Source: Amycolatopsis alkalitolerans
GTDB taxonomy: Bacteria; Actinomycetota; Actinomycetes; Mycobacteriales; Pseudonocardiaceae
DNA length: 64,000 nucleotides
NCBI RefSeq assembly: GCF_006152065.1
Contig: NZ_VDFW01000016.1
Span: 62,001 to 126,000 of the forward strand
Direction of reading: 5' to 3'
Within the stretch, counting starts at the first letter, position 1; each line of letters opens with the position of its first letter. The position numbers and the translations under genes were made by a program. Below the pieces are notes generated by a model, which was given only the letters and a program-made list of their open reading frames with translations, had not been told where the DNA came from and made no database searches. Of the stretch, positions 52,324-59,987 are shown in pieces.

Positions 52324-53451
52324 GTGAGACCCGCCGAATCGACGCTGTTCAACCATGCCCGCAACCAGCTGCACGGCCTCTGTGAGCTGGCCGGATTCGA
52401 GCCAGGAGACGAAAACCCGGCCATCCTGTTGCGGGAACTACTCGGACCCGCCGGGGCGCGGCCGTTACGCGAGCGGCCGTCGCACGCGTCCGATGTGGCC
52501 GACGACGGGACCCCGGTGGAGTTCTCCGTGGCCTTCGACGACGACGGCGCGCGCGCCATCCGCGTCCTTGGCGAGGCCGGAGGCGAAAAACCTGGTCACA
52601 GCACCGATGTCGCGGCTGGAAAGCGCTTTCTCGCCGCGATGAGTAAACGCTTTCACATTCCGACCGAGCGGTTCGCCGCGGTGGCCGAACTCTTCCTTCC
52701 CGAGCGGCCGCAGGGAAAGTTCGCGGTGTGGTTCTCGCTCATCCTGCGCCCCCGCGCCCGGCCCCGGCTCAAGGCGTACTTCAACCCTGAGGTGCGGGGC
52801 CGCGGCCGGGCAAAGGAACTGGTCGTCGAAGGCTTCCGGCGGCTCGGCCTGGATGACGCCTACGAGACCGCGGCCAGGCACGCGCTGGTCCGCGGAAGCC
52901 GTGACAGGTTGTCCTTCTTCGCCGTCGACCTCGATGACAGCCCGCTGTCCCGGGTGAAGCTGTACGTCTCCCATTCCGGCGCCACGGCGGCCGACGCCGA
53001 ACGCGCCGCGGCCGCGGTCTCCGGCGCCGATCCCACGCAGGTGCGCGGATTCTGCGACCTGCTCGGCGGCCACGCCGGCCCGTTCTCCGGCCGCCCGCTC
53101 GTGTCCAGCTACTCGTTCGTCGAGGCCGAGCCCACCGGTCCCGGCACCTACAGCCTGTACCTGCCCATCCGTGACTACGTACCGGACGACGAGGTGGCCC
53201 GCGGCCGGGTGGCCGCCTTCCTCTCCGCACGCGGCCTCGCTCCGCAACTGCTGGACAGGGCGATCGACGCGGTGACGAGGCGCCCGCTGCGCGCGGGTGT
53301 CGGCCTGCTGGCCCACGTTTCGCTGCGGCTCGGCCCGTTCGGGTCCGGTACCACGGTCTACCTGTCGTCCGAGGCCTATCGGGTCGCACCGCCGCGACGG
53401 CGGGCCGATACGGTCGGCACCGAGGTGATCAACTCCGCGATGACCTCGTGA
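52324..53451 (+). CDS. DMATS-family aromatic (indole/tryptophan) prenyltransferase
   Basis: A 375-residue ABBA-fold prenyltransferase that attaches a dimethylallyl group to tryptophan or an indole. Visible family features: VEFSVAFDDDGARAIRVLGE, FAVWFSLILRPRARPRLKAYFNPEVRG (a diphosphate-binding Lys/Tyr strand), LSRVKLYVSH and TYSLYLPIRDYVPDD. GTG 52324 is preferred over GTG 52285 because GGAG sits at proper spacing. Leu48 is encoded by TTA (52465-52467), a very rare codon in such genomes. It lies 18 bases before the tryptophanase gene. Confidence 0.88.
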   Translation: MRPAESTLFNHARNQLHGLCELAGFEPGDENPAILLRELLGPAGARPLRERPSHASDVADDGTPVEFSVAFDDDGARAIRVLGEAGGEKPGHSTDVAAGKRFLAAMSKRFHIPTERFAAVAELFLPERPQGKFAVWFSLILRPRARPRLKAYFNPEVRGRGRAKELVVEGFRRLGLDDAYETAARHALVRGSRDRLSFFAVDLDDSPLSRVKLYVSHSGATAADAERAAAAVSGADPTQVRGFCDLLGGHAGPFSGRPLVSSYSFVEAEPTGPGTYSLYLPIRDYVPDDEVARGRVAAFLSARGLAPQLLDRAIDAVTRRPLRAGVGLLAHVSLRLGPFGSGTTVYLSSEAYRVAPPRRRADTVGTEVINSAMTS

Positions 53452-53469
53452 GCACGAAAAGAGGGCAGT

Positions 53470-54846
53470 ATGAGATCCTTTCCGCCGTACCGGATCCAGG
53501 TGGTCAAGCAGATCCCGATCACGACGCGCGCCGAGCGTGAGGAAGCGCTTTCTGCCGCTTGCTACAACATGTTCGACGTGCCGGCCGGGAAGGTGACCAT
53601 CGACCTGCTGACCGACTCGGGCACCGGAGCGGTGTCGGCGGCGCAGGAAGCCGCGGCGGCGGCAGCCGACCGCTCGTACGCCGGATCGGACTCCTACTAC
53701 CGCTTCCGCAGCGCCCTGGACGAGCTCACCCCGTACCCGCACGTCTTCCCCGTGCACCAGGGCCGGGCCGCGGAACGGGTGCTGTTCTCGTCGGTACTGC
53801 GACCGGGCCGGATCTCGCTCAGCAACACCCATTTCGACACCACGCGCGCGAACATCGAACTGCTCGGCTGCGAGGCGCGGGACCTGCCGTGCGTGCAGGC
53901 CCGCGACCTCGACAGTGCCGAGCCGTTCAAGGGCGACATCGATCTCGCCGGGCTCGAACGCACCCTGAGCGGGCCGGACGGCCCGCGGGTGGGCCAGGTC
54001 CTCATGACGATCACGAACAACGGCGGCGGCGGGCAGCCGGTGTCGATGGCCAACCTGCACGCCGTGCGCGAGTTGTGCCAGCGCTACCGCGTCCCGTTCT
54101 TCCTCGACGCGGCCCGCTTCGCCGAAAACGCCTGGCTCGTCACGCAACGCGAGCCCGGGTACCGTCACCTCAGCCCGCGTGAGGTCGCCCGGCAGGCGTT
54201 CGCGCTCGCCGACGGCTGCGTGGCCAGCCTGAAGAAGGACGCCATCGCGCCGATGGGCGCGTTCATCGGCCTGCGGGACGCCGAGACGGCGAAGCGGTGC
54301 GAGGTCAACCTGATCGCCACCGAGGGTTTCCGCACCTACGGCGGGCTGGCGAGTCACGATCTGGAGCGGGTCGCCCAGGGCCTGCGGGAAGTGCTCGAAC
54401 CGGACTACCTGCGGTCCCGCGCCGCGGAAACCGCCCATCTGGCAAGGCTGGTCAACGAAGCCGGGGTCGACATCGTGCAGCCGGCCGGCATCCACGCGCT
54501 CTACCTCAACGCGGGGCGGCTCCTGCCGCATATCCCGCCGGGCGGTTTCCCCGGGCACGCGCTGGCCTGCCAGCTGTATCTCGACGGCGGGATCCGGTGC
54601 GTGGAACTGGGATCGCTGTATCTCGGGAAGTTCGACGCGGAGCACAACCTGCTCGAACCGGCGCCGTTCGAACTGGTCCGGGTCGCGATCCCGCGCCGCA
54701 CGTACACCCTGGCGCACCTGGAGTACGTGGCGGATGTGCTCGCCGGCATCGCGAAGAACCCGGAGCGCGTCCCGCGCTACCGGGTCGTCGACGCCCCGCC
54801 CCTCCTGCGCCACTTCAACCTCAAAATGGCACAACTCCCCACCTAA
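53470..54846 (+). CDS. Tryptophanase-family PLP lyase
   Basis: A 458-residue tryptophanase/tyrosine phenol-lyase-type enzyme. Hallmarks: NMFDVPAGKVTIDLLTDSGTGAVS, VFPVHQGRAAERVL, SNTHFDTTRANIE, MTITNNGGGGQPVSMANL, FFLDAARFAENAW and the PLP lysine in SLKKDAIAPMG. Paired with the prenyltransferase it should convert prenyl-tryptophan to a prenyl-indole, as in the Streptomyces SN-593 prenyl-indole pathway. GAGGG precedes the ATG. The flavin monooxygenase often found as third gene is absent here. Confidence 0.92.
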   Translation: MRSFPPYRIQVVKQIPITTRAEREEALSAACYNMFDVPAGKVTIDLLTDSGTGAVSAAQEAAAAAADRSYAGSDSYYRFRSALDELTPYPHVFPVHQGRAAERVLFSSVLRPGRISLSNTHFDTTRANIELLGCEARDLPCVQARDLDSAEPFKGDIDLAGLERTLSGPDGPRVGQVLMTITNNGGGGQPVSMANLHAVRELCQRYRVPFFLDAARFAENAWLVTQREPGYRHLSPREVARQAFALADGCVASLKKDAIAPMGAFIGLRDAETAKRCEVNLIATEGFRTYGGLASHDLERVAQGLREVLEPDYLRSRAAETAHLARLVNEAGVDIVQPAGIHALYLNAGRLLPHIPPGGFPGHALACQLYLDGGIRCVELGSLYLGKFDAEHNLLEPAPFELVRVAIPRRTYTLAHLEYVADVLAGIAKNPERVPRYRVVDAPPLLRHFNLKMAQLPT

Positions 54847-54865
54847 CCAAGACCTACCCCAGAAC

Positions 54866-54928
54866 ACCGAGTCCGACACCCAAGACGCCGAGATCTACAT
54901 TCAGGCTCGTGAGTTCGACAACCGGGAA
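54866..54928. repeat. Three 21-bp imperfect repeats, forward orientation
   Basis: Three consecutive 21-base units (54866-54886, 54887-54907, 54908-54928) share a core related to GCCGAGTTCGACATTCGGGAC. They are reverse-complement relatives of the array at 55013-55117, so the two arrays face each other. Confidence 0.65.
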
Positions 54929-55012
54929 GGCGAAACGCCGCTCCGGGTCTCACACGCAGCCGACGACAAGGTGAAGCCCTGCGGGATCTCGGCGGATTGA
55001 GCCGGACTCGCC

Positions 55013-55117
55013 GTCCCCGATGTCGAATTCAGCGTCCCGAACGTAGAACTCGCCGTCCCCAATGTCGAACTCGTCGTCCTGAACGTCGAACTCAGCGTTC
55101 TGGATGTAGATCTCGGG
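55013..55117. repeat. Five 21-bp tandem repeats, reverse orientation
   Basis: Five contiguous 21-base units start at 55013, 55034, 55055, 55076 and 55097 with consensus GTCCCGAATGTCGAACTCGCC. They lie between the convergent tryptophanase and GTPase genes. The unit length is a multiple of three, so frames stay open through it. I see no reason to treat it as coding. Confidence 0.8.
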
Positions 55118-55127
55118 GTGGGTGGGA

Positions 55128-55733
55128 CTAGGCGGGGGTGGCGGCGAGTTGGGCGGGTTCGGGTGGGAGCTTGTCCATCGCGTAGCGCACGAGACGGATG
55201 AGCGCGAGCTTGCTCGACTCCCGCTGGCGGGCGTCGAAGAACATCACCGGCACGCCGGGCGAAAGCGCCAGCGCCCGCCGGATCTCGTGCTCCTCGTAGC
55301 GGTCCGCGCCGTCGAAGCAGTTGACCGCGACGACGAACGGCATCCGGCGCCGCTCGAAGAAGTCGATCGCCGCGAAGCTCGAGTTGAGCCGCCGCGTGTC
55401 GACGAGGACCACGGTGCCGATCGCGCCGCGGGCGAGTTCGTCCCACATGAACCAGAACCGGTCCTGCCCCGGCGTGCCGAACAGGTACAGCACCGTGTGC
55501 GGGGAGATGGTGATCCGCCCGAAGTCCAGCGCCACCGTGGTGGTGGTCTTGCGCTCGACCCCGGTCAGGTCGTCGATCCCGTCGCTCGCCTGCGTCATCA
55601 CCTCTTCGGTGGACAGCGGCACGATCTCGCTGACCGAGGCGACCATCGTCGTCTTGCCGGCACCGAAACCGCCGGCGATGACGATCTTGACCGGCGTCGG
55701 GATCACGCCTTCGCTAGAGGTTGTTGAGTCCAT
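55128..55733 (-). CDS. Conservon GTPase (CvnD-like)
   Basis: A 201-residue small GTPase: P-loop GGFGAGKTTMVASVSEI, switch region DFGRITI, G3-like LFGTPGQDRFWFMWDEL and NKxD-equivalent VAVNCFDGAD. It is the fourth member of the Cvn/Rar conservon, which acts as a membrane-associated G-protein-like complex in actinobacteria. The start overlaps the DUF742 gene by 20 bases. Confidence 0.92.
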   Translation of the reverse strand: MDSTTSSEGVIPTPVKIVIAGGFGAGKTTMVASVSEIVPLSTEEVMTQASDGIDDLTGVERKTTTTVALDFGRITISPHTVLYLFGTPGQDRFWFMWDELARGAIGTVVLVDTRRLNSSFAAIDFFERRRMPFVVAVNCFDGADRYEEHEIRRALALSPGVPVMFFDARQRESSKLALIRLVRYAMDKLPPEPAQLAATPA

Positions 55734-56076
55734 GAAGTACCGCCTGAAGTAGTTGACGATCCGGGCCCTTGGCCGGCTGAGAGGGAGAGCGCACGATGAC
55801 GTCGCCCCGCTCGACGAGATCGGTGCACAGCACGCGCACCACCGCGAGCGGCACCTGGACGTACGCGGCGATCTCCGCGACCGACAACGGTGTCTGGCAC
55901 AGCTCGAGGATCGCCAGGTGTTCCGGGGCGAGCCCGACCGGATCCTGCCGGCCGCGGATCGCCATCACCTGGGTGGCGACGTCCATCGCCGCCTCGGTCG
56001 GGATGCGGCCGCGGGTGATCGCGTAGGGGCGGACCAGCGGTCCCGCCGCCTCGTCGTACCACTCCTGGTCCGCCAT
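55714..56076 (-). CDS. DUF742 protein (CvnC-like)
   Basis: A 120-residue DUF742 protein with a winged-helix-like core (LVRPYAITRGRIPTEAAMDVATQV, then LSVAEIAAYVQVPLAVVRVLCTDL) that ends LLQAVLHGLNNL. Third gene of the conservon. The ATG shares one base with the preceding stop (TGATG). Confidence 0.92.
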   Translation of the reverse strand: MADQEWYDEAAGPLVRPYAITRGRIPTEAAMDVATQVMAIRGRQDPVGLAPEHLAILELCQTPLSVAEIAAYVQVPLAVVRVLCTDLVERGDVIVRSPSQPAKGPDRQLLQAVLHGLNNL

Positions 56077-56501
56077 CAGCCGTGCTCCGGCCCGGACCGC
56101 ACGGGCTCGCGCGGCGCCGAGCTCATGTAGTCCCCGACGCGCTTCACGAGCCGGTTCATCTCGTAGGCGATCATCTCGACGTCGACGCTGCCCTCGGCGA
56201 GGATCGCGAGGCAGGCGCCCTGCCCGGCCGCGGAGACGAACAGGTATCCCTCGGCCATCTCGATGAGGGTCTGCAGCACGGGACCACGCGAGAAATGCCG
56301 GCTCGCGCCCCTGGCGAGGCTCTGCAGGCTCGACGCGATCGCCGACAGCTGGTCGGAGTCGTCCTTGGACAGTGTGGCGGACTTGCCCATGAGCAGCCCG
56401 TCCGCGGACAGCACAACGGCGTGCTGGGCACCCACGACGCGGTCGACCATGTCCTCGAGCAGCCAGTTCAGCTCGGCCTTGGAACTATCTTTCTCGTTCA
56501 T
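56076..56501 (-). CDS. Roadblock/LC7-domain protein (CvnB-like)
   Basis: A 141-residue roadblock protein: LNWLLEDMVDRVVGAQHAVVLSADGLLMG, then RGPVLQTLIEMAEGYLFVSAAGQGACLAIL. It likely acts as GTPase-activating or scaffold partner of the CvnD GTPase. Second gene of the conservon. Confidence 0.92.
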   Translation of the reverse strand: MNEKDSSKAELNWLLEDMVDRVVGAQHAVVLSADGLLMGKSATLSKDDSDQLSAIASSLQSLARGASRHFSRGPVLQTLIEMAEGYLFVSAAGQGACLAILAEGSVDVEMIAYEMNRLVKRVGDYMSSAPREPVRSGPEHG

Positions 56502-56522
56502 CGCTGGGCTCCGACTTCCCTC

Positions 56523-58862
56523 TCACTCAGTGGTTTCGTCCGCGTCGCGCCCCCGGCGGGTGCCCCGGTGGAACGCCGAGATCGTGCCCAGGGTCCGGGT
56601 GGCGTACCGCTCGTGGTCCGTCGCCTCCAAGTCCGGATCGTCGCGTAGCTGAGCGACGAGGTTCTGCTGCGGTTCGCGCTGCGGCAGCGGCGGGCGTTCC
56701 CTGCGCACCGGCGCGGTTTCCGGCTCCGGCGGCAGCATCGTCGTCACCGCGCGCGCCGGTTCCGGTGCGGGCGCGGCGGGTGCCGGCGGGCGGCGCCGGG
56801 GCTCCGGTGAGGGCGGCTCGCGGCGTTCGCCACCGGTCCGCGCCATGGGCTGCTCGTCGAACGCGGCGACCTGAGCCGCGCCGCGGAACTCGGGCTCGGC
56901 GCTGTCGGCCACCTCGTCTCCCGTCGCCAGCAGTTCGGTCGGAATGAGCACTGTAGCGCGAGTGCCGCCGTAGCGGGACGTGTCGAACATGACGTTGATG
57001 CCCAGCCGGGCGGCCAGCCGCGCGACCACGAACAGGCCGAGGCTCGCGTCCGCCTTGAGCGCCATCGCGTCGAACTCGGGCGGCTCAGCCATCATCCGGT
57101 TGGCCCAGTCGCGGACCTCGTCGGTCATGCCGAGCCCCTGATCGGCGACGTCGACGACGACCCCGCGCGCGACCCGGGTACTGGTCATGTGCACCTGGGA
57201 TCCGGGCGGGGAGAACGACGTCGCGTTGTCGACGAGTTCGGCGACGAGGTGGATCGTGTCGGCCACCGCGGCGCCGGTGATCGCCACCTGCGGCACGGCC
57301 TCCACCTCGACCCTGGCGAAATGCTCGGTCTCCGACACCGCCGCGCGCAGCACGTCCATCAGCCACACCGGTTTGCGCCAGCGCCGCCCCGGCTGCTTGC
57401 CCCCGAGGATGATCAGGTTCTCCGTGGTGCGGCGGGCGCGGGTGGCGAGGTGGTCAAGCTGGAACAGTCCCTTGAGCTGATCCGGCTTGTCCTCCTGGCT
57501 CTCCATCCGGTCGAGGATCTGCAACTGCCGGTGCACCAGGCCCTGATTGCGGTGCGCGATACCGAGGAACACGTTGTTCACACCGCTTCGGGCCTTCGCC
57601 TCGCTCGCCGCGGCGTTGACCGCGGTCAGCTGCGCCATGTTGAACGCCTCGGCCACCTGGCCGATCTCGTCGCGGCCGTGGTCGAGCCGTGGCAGCTCGG
57701 CGTTCATGTCGACCGATTCGCCGATCTTGAGCCGGTTCACGATGCTCGGCAGGCGCGTCTGCGCCAGCGCGAGGGAATCGTCGCGCAGGCGCTGCAACCG
57801 GGTCACCAGCGTCCGGTCCACCAGGGTCCGCGAAACCCGGATCGCGACGTAGATCGACGCGATGGTGGCCAGCAGCGCGGCGATACTGCCGAGGATCGCG
57901 TTGCGCAGGTTGGTGTTCCCGTCCGCGAGCGCCTGGCTGGAGACCCGGTCGGCCTGGTCGACGGTGAGCCCGACGAGGCTGGTGGAGACCTGACCGGTGA
58001 CCGTGCGCCAGTCGCTTTCGAGCACGGGCAGGCCGCCGGAGTTCTGGCGGAACGAACCCGGGCCGCGGGTGATGATCGCGTCCTCGTCGGCCGCGAGCCG
58101 CTGCCACGCGTCGCTCGCCGTCAGCTGCTGGTACCGGGCGGCGGCATCGGGCACCATGAACGGGGCGAGTTTCGCCAGCGCCGTGCGATAGGCCCCGACC
58201 AGCTGAGCGAACTGCAGGTGGTCGGCCGGGGTGAGCACACCGGCGGCGAACGCGCTCGACACGAGTGACGCGGCCCGCGACATCTCGTCCGAGGCGCGGA
58301 AGATCTCGGTGGCCCCGATCGCGCCCTGGGTCGCGGTCACGTCCGGCACCGTGCGGGCCTGCGCGTCGAACAGTTCGGCCGAGGTGTCGATGAGATGGTT
58401 GTAGAAGTCGTTGACCTGCGCCTTGCTCGCGGTCCGCAGATCGACCTGGGTGCGGATGACCGGCAACTGGTCGAGGTTCGTCTCGAGGTTGCGCATCCGC
58501 TGGGCGATGTCGTTCGGCGCCATACCGGCCGCCGAGTCCATCGCCGAGCGCAGGCTGGCCAGGTTCGGATCGATCGACTGCTGCTGTTGCTGCAGATCGG
58601 GCAGCGTGACCGCGTCGCCGTCGAGGTAGACCAGGCTCAGCTGCCGTTCCTGTTGCAGGGCACCGAGTGCGGTGACGGCGGGGATCGACACGTCCTGCAC
58701 GGTCGAGGCCACGGTCCGTACGTAGATGCCCTGGATGACGAAGTACGCGGAGCCGCCGATCCACATCACCAGCAGCGTGATACTGGGAATCAGCACGGTT
58801 CCCGTCAAACGCTTCCTGATCGACTTGTGGCCCTCGACGCCCGTCTGCTCTTTTCTCTTCAC
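56523..58862 (-). CDS. Conservon sensor kinase-like protein (CvnA, NIT domain)
   Basis: 779 residues. A first membrane helix (about 23-43, LIPSITLLVMWIGGSAYFVI) is followed by a nitrate/nitrite-sensing-like extracytoplasmic domain (about 45-315), a second helix (about 330-350), HAMP, then a histidine-kinase-like ATPase with NATSFSPPGSQVHM and DQGLGM...GLFVVARLAARLGI. The C-terminus is a Pro/Glu/Arg-rich disordered tail. GTG at 58862 has GGAG five bases upstream. First gene of the conservon. Confidence 0.9.
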   Translation of the reverse strand: MKRKEQTGVEGHKSIRKRLTGTVLIPSITLLVMWIGGSAYFVIQGIYVRTVASTVQDVSIPAVTALGALQQERQLSLVYLDGDAVTLPDLQQQQQSIDPNLASLRSAMDSAAGMAPNDIAQRMRNLETNLDQLPVIRTQVDLRTASKAQVNDFYNHLIDTSAELFDAQARTVPDVTATQGAIGATEIFRASDEMSRAASLVSSAFAAGVLTPADHLQFAQLVGAYRTALAKLAPFMVPDAAARYQQLTASDAWQRLAADEDAIITRGPGSFRQNSGGLPVLESDWRTVTGQVSTSLVGLTVDQADRVSSQALADGNTNLRNAILGSIAALLATIASIYVAIRVSRTLVDRTLVTRLQRLRDDSLALAQTRLPSIVNRLKIGESVDMNAELPRLDHGRDEIGQVAEAFNMAQLTAVNAAASEAKARSGVNNVFLGIAHRNQGLVHRQLQILDRMESQEDKPDQLKGLFQLDHLATRARRTTENLIILGGKQPGRRWRKPVWLMDVLRAAVSETEHFARVEVEAVPQVAITGAAVADTIHLVAELVDNATSFSPPGSQVHMTSTRVARGVVVDVADQGLGMTDEVRDWANRMMAEPPEFDAMALKADASLGLFVVARLAARLGINVMFDTSRYGGTRATVLIPTELLATGDEVADSAEPEFRGAAQVAAFDEQPMARTGGERREPPSPEPRRRPPAPAAPAPEPARAVTTMLPPEPETAPVRRERPPLPQREPQQNLVAQLRDDPDLEATDHERYATRTLGTISAFHRGTRRGRDADETTE

Positions 58863-59336
58863 GACGCTCCATGGGAGGCTGGAATCACTGCCGGCGAACC
58901 CACTACGGGAAGGTAGTGAACCACCCTTGTCAAGCTCATTGTCGACAAAGGATGAAATGGTTTTCCCAGCCGGCCGCGCCTGCCTCGCCCGCCATTCCCG
59001 ATTCGGGAACCCCGCCCTGTTTCGCACGAAGACCACCGACCGTCCGACTGTCATCCTGTCGGCGCAGATCATTGCGCACCGTGCCGGACGGTCCACCCAC
59101 ACCCCCCTATTGGGGCCATAAGCCCACACCACACGGGGTCCCCGCACCGCCGGCCACCGCGGCGCGCCGGATCCACCCGGCCACCGCGGCTCCCCAGGAG
59201 GGCGTCGCCTGAAAGCGCTTTCCAGGAAAGGTGGCGAACTGGTCCGAGTGCCACGGAGACGATTTCGAACTTCTGATCTCATCGAGGACTCGCGCACATT
59301 CTGGACACGGGCCGCCTGTCAGGCTACCCTGACAGC
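58863..59336. other. Regulatory gap between conservon and HTH-PASTA gene
   Basis: About 470 bases without a convincing gene. Toward the conservon it holds a TTGACA-like -35 on the minus strand (58928-58933) and the palindrome TTGTCGACAA (58939-58948). Toward the other side it holds GAAAGCGCTTTC (59211-59222), a LacI-type palindrome, and the inverted repeat at 59316-59335. Confidence 0.5.
59316..59335. promoter_or_regulatory. Operator-like inverted repeat at the start of the HTH-PASTA gene
   Basis: CTGTCAGG (59316-59323), four bases, then its exact complement CCTGACAG (59328-59335), ending one base before ATG 59337. It occupies the ribosome-binding region, so binding there would block transcription or translation. 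The encoded protein has an HTH and could autoregulate. Confidence 0.65.
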
Positions 59337-59987
59337 ATGCACGAGAATGCGGACTTGTGGCCCGAGGGCCAGCAGGCATGGCGCCGCCTGGCGTGGTGGC
59401 GCGAGAACACGCCCGACGGCGACGACGCGCTGACGGCGCTGTCCGATCTCGGGCTCGTCCGGCGCCTGCTCGACCAGACCGAGTTCGACGCGGTCCGGAC
59501 CGCCCGCTCCGCCGGCAAACCCTGGTCGGAGATCGCGGTCCGGCTCGGTGTCACGCGGCAGTCGGCCTGGGAGCGCTGGCGCGACCTCGACGAAGCACCC
59601 CAGCCCGAACGCGATCTCGCGGTGCAGATACGCGAACGCGCCGGCGCGGAGGTCGCGGGCCGGCGGCGCCGCCAGGGGACGGTCAAGGTGCCGAACGTGA
59701 TCGGCAGGTCCTTCGACGACGCGCGCGCACTGCTGGCCAAGAACGATCTCATGGCGGCGAGCCCGGATCCGGACGAACCCGCCTTGCCCGAGAGCGACTG
59801 GCACGAAGCCGTTGTCGTGGACCAGAGCCCCGAGTCCGGCGCGAAGGTGCCGCCCGGATCGGCCGTGACGCTGTGGCTCCGCCGCGGCGGCGGCGGTTCC
59901 GGCGTGCGGGAACCGCGCCGCCCCAAACCGGATCCCAAGACCGGCCGCAAGATGCGCGACGAGGTGACGGGCGAAACGGTCACCTGA
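59337..59987 (+). CDS. HTH and PASTA-domain protein
   Basis: 216 residues. The N-terminal half has a helix-turn-helix-like segment, KPWSEIAVRLGVTRQSAWERW (about 61-81). After a basic linker (AEVAGRRRRQG) comes one PASTA domain (about 115-180: VKVPNVIGRSFDDARALLAKND ... SPESGAKVPPGSAVTLWL). PASTA domains usually bind peptidoglycan outside the cell, but no membrane helix separates the two parts here, so it is presumably cytosolic. The stop is followed directly, in the same frame, by truncated P-type ATPase sequence. Confidence 0.85.
   Translation: MHENADLWPEGQQAWRRLAWWRENTPDGDDALTALSDLGLVRRLLDQTEFDAVRTARSAGKPWSEIAVRLGVTRQSAWERWRDLDEAPQPERDLAVQIRERAGAEVAGRRRRQGTVKVPNVIGRSFDDARALLAKNDLMAASPDPDEPALPESDWHEAVVVDQSPESGAKVPPGSAVTLWLRRGGGGSGVREPRRPKPDPKTGRKMRDEVTGETVT

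Noticed and set aside
54866-55117. CRISPR array
   Set aside because: The 21-base units are contiguous, with no unique spacers between them, occur in both orientations, and no cas genes are near.
54901-55446. 181-codon minus-strand frame covering the 21-bp repeats (Ser/Thr heptads)
   Set aside because: It exists because 21 is divisible by three; most of it is out of frame with the real GTPase gene it overlaps.
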